A stretch of 64,000 bases of DNA from Cinnamomum chago. Taxonomy: Eukaryota > Streptophyta > Magnoliopsida > Laurales > Lauraceae. A program made the position numbers and the translations under genes. Shown one piece after another: positions 58,801-64,000 of this stretch (position 1 is its first letter; the number at the start of each line of letters is the position of its first letter). The notes beneath the pieces were generated by a model that was given only the letters and a program-made list of their open reading frames with translations, was not told the origin of the DNA and did not search any database. The DNA is taken from assembly GCA_038049695.1 (NCBI GenBank), contig CP142456.1:68475922-68539921 (forward strand). The letters are read 5' to 3'.

Positions 58801-59195
58801 GTGTGAATTGAATGTGGCTATTTCATAGGCTTGTTTGACAAATCAAATAACCATAAGACCATCCCCCCAGTGTGAATCGAATGCGGCTATTTCTGAGGCT
58901 TGTTTGACAAATCAAATAACCATAAGACCATCCCCCCCACACGAAAAAAAAAAAAAACAAAGCGAAAATCCAATAGCCTTAAGGCATGCCATGTTCTTAG
59001 CAAATTACAGCTTATAAATGTGATTCACTTATCTGGTTCAGGTTTACCTTGTTTTTTATGAAAACTGTATAACAAGAAAATAAATAATTGGGTTCCTTGT
59101 GGCTTTTTTTTTTGCATGAAATTCAGTCTTGTGTAACTTGCTCTATTTATAACATTCATCAGATAACCATTTTGGGTTTACATTTATTGGTGCAG
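55899..59195 (+). other. Actin leader intron (3.3 kb)
   Basis: T-rich after the donor, ending in TGCAG at 59195. It includes a GA run (57835-57853) and a roughly 70-bp tandem duplication at 58800-58938 (both copies with GGCTTGTTTGACAAATCAAA and TAACCATAAGACCATCCCCCC). No bounded transposon was defined within it, though its length suggests insertions. Confidence 0.65.
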
Positions 59196-59209
59196 GCTCA
59201 ATATAAAAA

Positions 59210-62832
<3,623 letters not shown>

Positions 62833-64000
62833 ATTTGCAGGTTTTGGTTTGCTTGCGGTTGTATTCAGTCTCCTGTTGTCTGGTTAAGGGATGGTCGGAT
62901 TTGGTTGTTATTTTGTTTTTTTCATCTTTTTTCTTTTTCCCCTTTTCAATTATTGTTGTTATCACATCTTTCACCCTATTATAAATATGTAAGTGCTGTG
63001 TAATATGTAGGATGGTTGCATATTTGGAATCTTGTTTTTGGCTTTCCAAAGTTTGTTGGATCTTTAGGTGATTGATGGTGATAACATATTCTTCCTTCGC
63101 TCTTCAATATCTCTTTCCCCCTTTTTTTTATTGTTGGGTGTGCCATTTGTGAAGTGGAAAGACTTGGGAATTTTGAGTAGTTGGAGATTTTGTGGGGGGT
63201 CAAACTGTGATGGGGTGCATGGAATGGAATTGATAAACAGAGAGGGAACCATGTGCCGGTCATTGAATAGTATTGAGTTGCTTTCAACTGGTCATCCAAC
63301 CAACTTTTGCGCTGTGTCCAGGAGAATACCCTCATTTTAATTATTTCATCTGGTATTTGACCTACAAATGGCTGGTAAGAGACTGAAGTGATTGCCATGG
63401 AATGAGCATATATAGGTCCACTGATGTGATTTATCCCGTCTTTCATTCTTCAAGTTTCAGTGGCAGGTGGTCATTCCTTGGTGTGATCCGCCAGGTCGGT
63501 CACGGTCAGGATCAGGATCAGGATCAGGATCACCATGTCCTGTGTGCTCGAGGGCAGCAGCAGCGTTCAGTTTGTGCTACAAAATTCCATGTGCATGGGG
63601 CGTGCTATTGTTTTAGTGATGCAAATATCAATGGATAATGGCCAAACAAAGGGATATGGTACCAAAAAGATGAGATAAATATATATATATATATATAATA
63701 TAAAATCAGAAGGCGTCCTAATTTTCCCAAAATAAAGTTACTTCTGAAATAATTTTCACAAACATACATATGGTCCTTTAATTAGTGCAGAAAACCTGGA
63801 AGAAGAATGAGACCAACTTCGGTACGGTGCACAGAAATAGGATCGTGTTTTATTTGGTGGGTCCTAGAATCTCAAATAAAATCATGAATGGATGTGAAAT
63901 TGTGACTCTTCGAATGTAACTTATCAGGGCGAATAAAATCATATCAGGCGAACTTTGCATCTCTCTGCTTGCAACATATCATCTCCTTTCCCCTCTATCC
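62833..64000. other. Actin 3' UTR and downstream region
   Basis: A T-rich 3' UTR follows the stop. A (CAGGAT)n microsatellite of about five units lies at 63505-63533, and an AT run near 63678-63698. No second gene is supported before the window ends. Confidence 0.5.

Overview
The window looks like nuclear DNA from a flowering plant. It has spliced genes with GT-AG introns, a plant actin with the classic 394/614-bp exon sizes, T-rich leader introns, and an AT-rich background packed with plant transposon families (Ty3/Gypsy chromovirus, TRIM, MULE, hAT, Helitron-like, tRNA-type SINE, MITEs). Nothing fixes the species. No CRISPR array, operon or bacterial feature is present.

Layout. 0-4.4 kb: minus-strand gene parts (three small exons in matching phase at 0.1-0.7 kb and the first coding exon of a cytosolic aspartate aminotransferase at about 4 kb) around a dead hAT transposase. 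4.5-8.1 kb: a hAT-type end, a broken Ulp1-like cysteine protease, a 75-bp tandem array and a MULE transposase, together resembling the MULEs known to carry Ulp1-like genes. 9.1-9.5 kb: a TRIM. 11-14 kb: a foldback MITE and two non-autonomous hAT elements with clear or near target-site duplications. 17.1-18.1 kb: a two-exon gene for a small acidic, probably N-myristoylated protein. 19.1-21.6 kb: a solo LTR with a perfect 5-bp duplication. 22-27 kb: Copia-like LTR remains and hAT MITEs. 28.5-30.5 kb: a gene for a 143-residue Cys/His-rich protein with TATA box, leader intron and poly(A) signal. 31-42.6 kb: no gene; tandem duplications, foldback elements, degenerate minisatellites and LTR-like remains. 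42.8-50.7 kb: a Ty3/Gypsy chromovirus in minus orientation with target-site duplication GTATC, a full 3' LTR and a 5' LTR reduced to 160 bp. 50.7-54.5 kb: a Helitron-like element whose 5' end is repeated three times. 55.8-62.8 kb: a complete actin gene with a 3.3-kb leader intron and a SINE in its third intron.

Three genes look intact (actin, the acidic protein and the Cys-rich protein). They are housekeeping or uncharacterised and have no evident functional link. The rest is layered transposon history. The coding transposons are broken mainly by in-frame stops that fit C-to-T (or G-to-A) change, as expected for methylated, silenced DNA. I saw no clearly new molecular system. The most notable items are the Ulp1-carrying MULE remnant, the palindromic GGTCGACC module shared by two diverged LTRs, the asymmetric LTR pair, the triplicated Helitron end, and a group of small hAT elements that share end motifs but each carry their own subterminal repeat.
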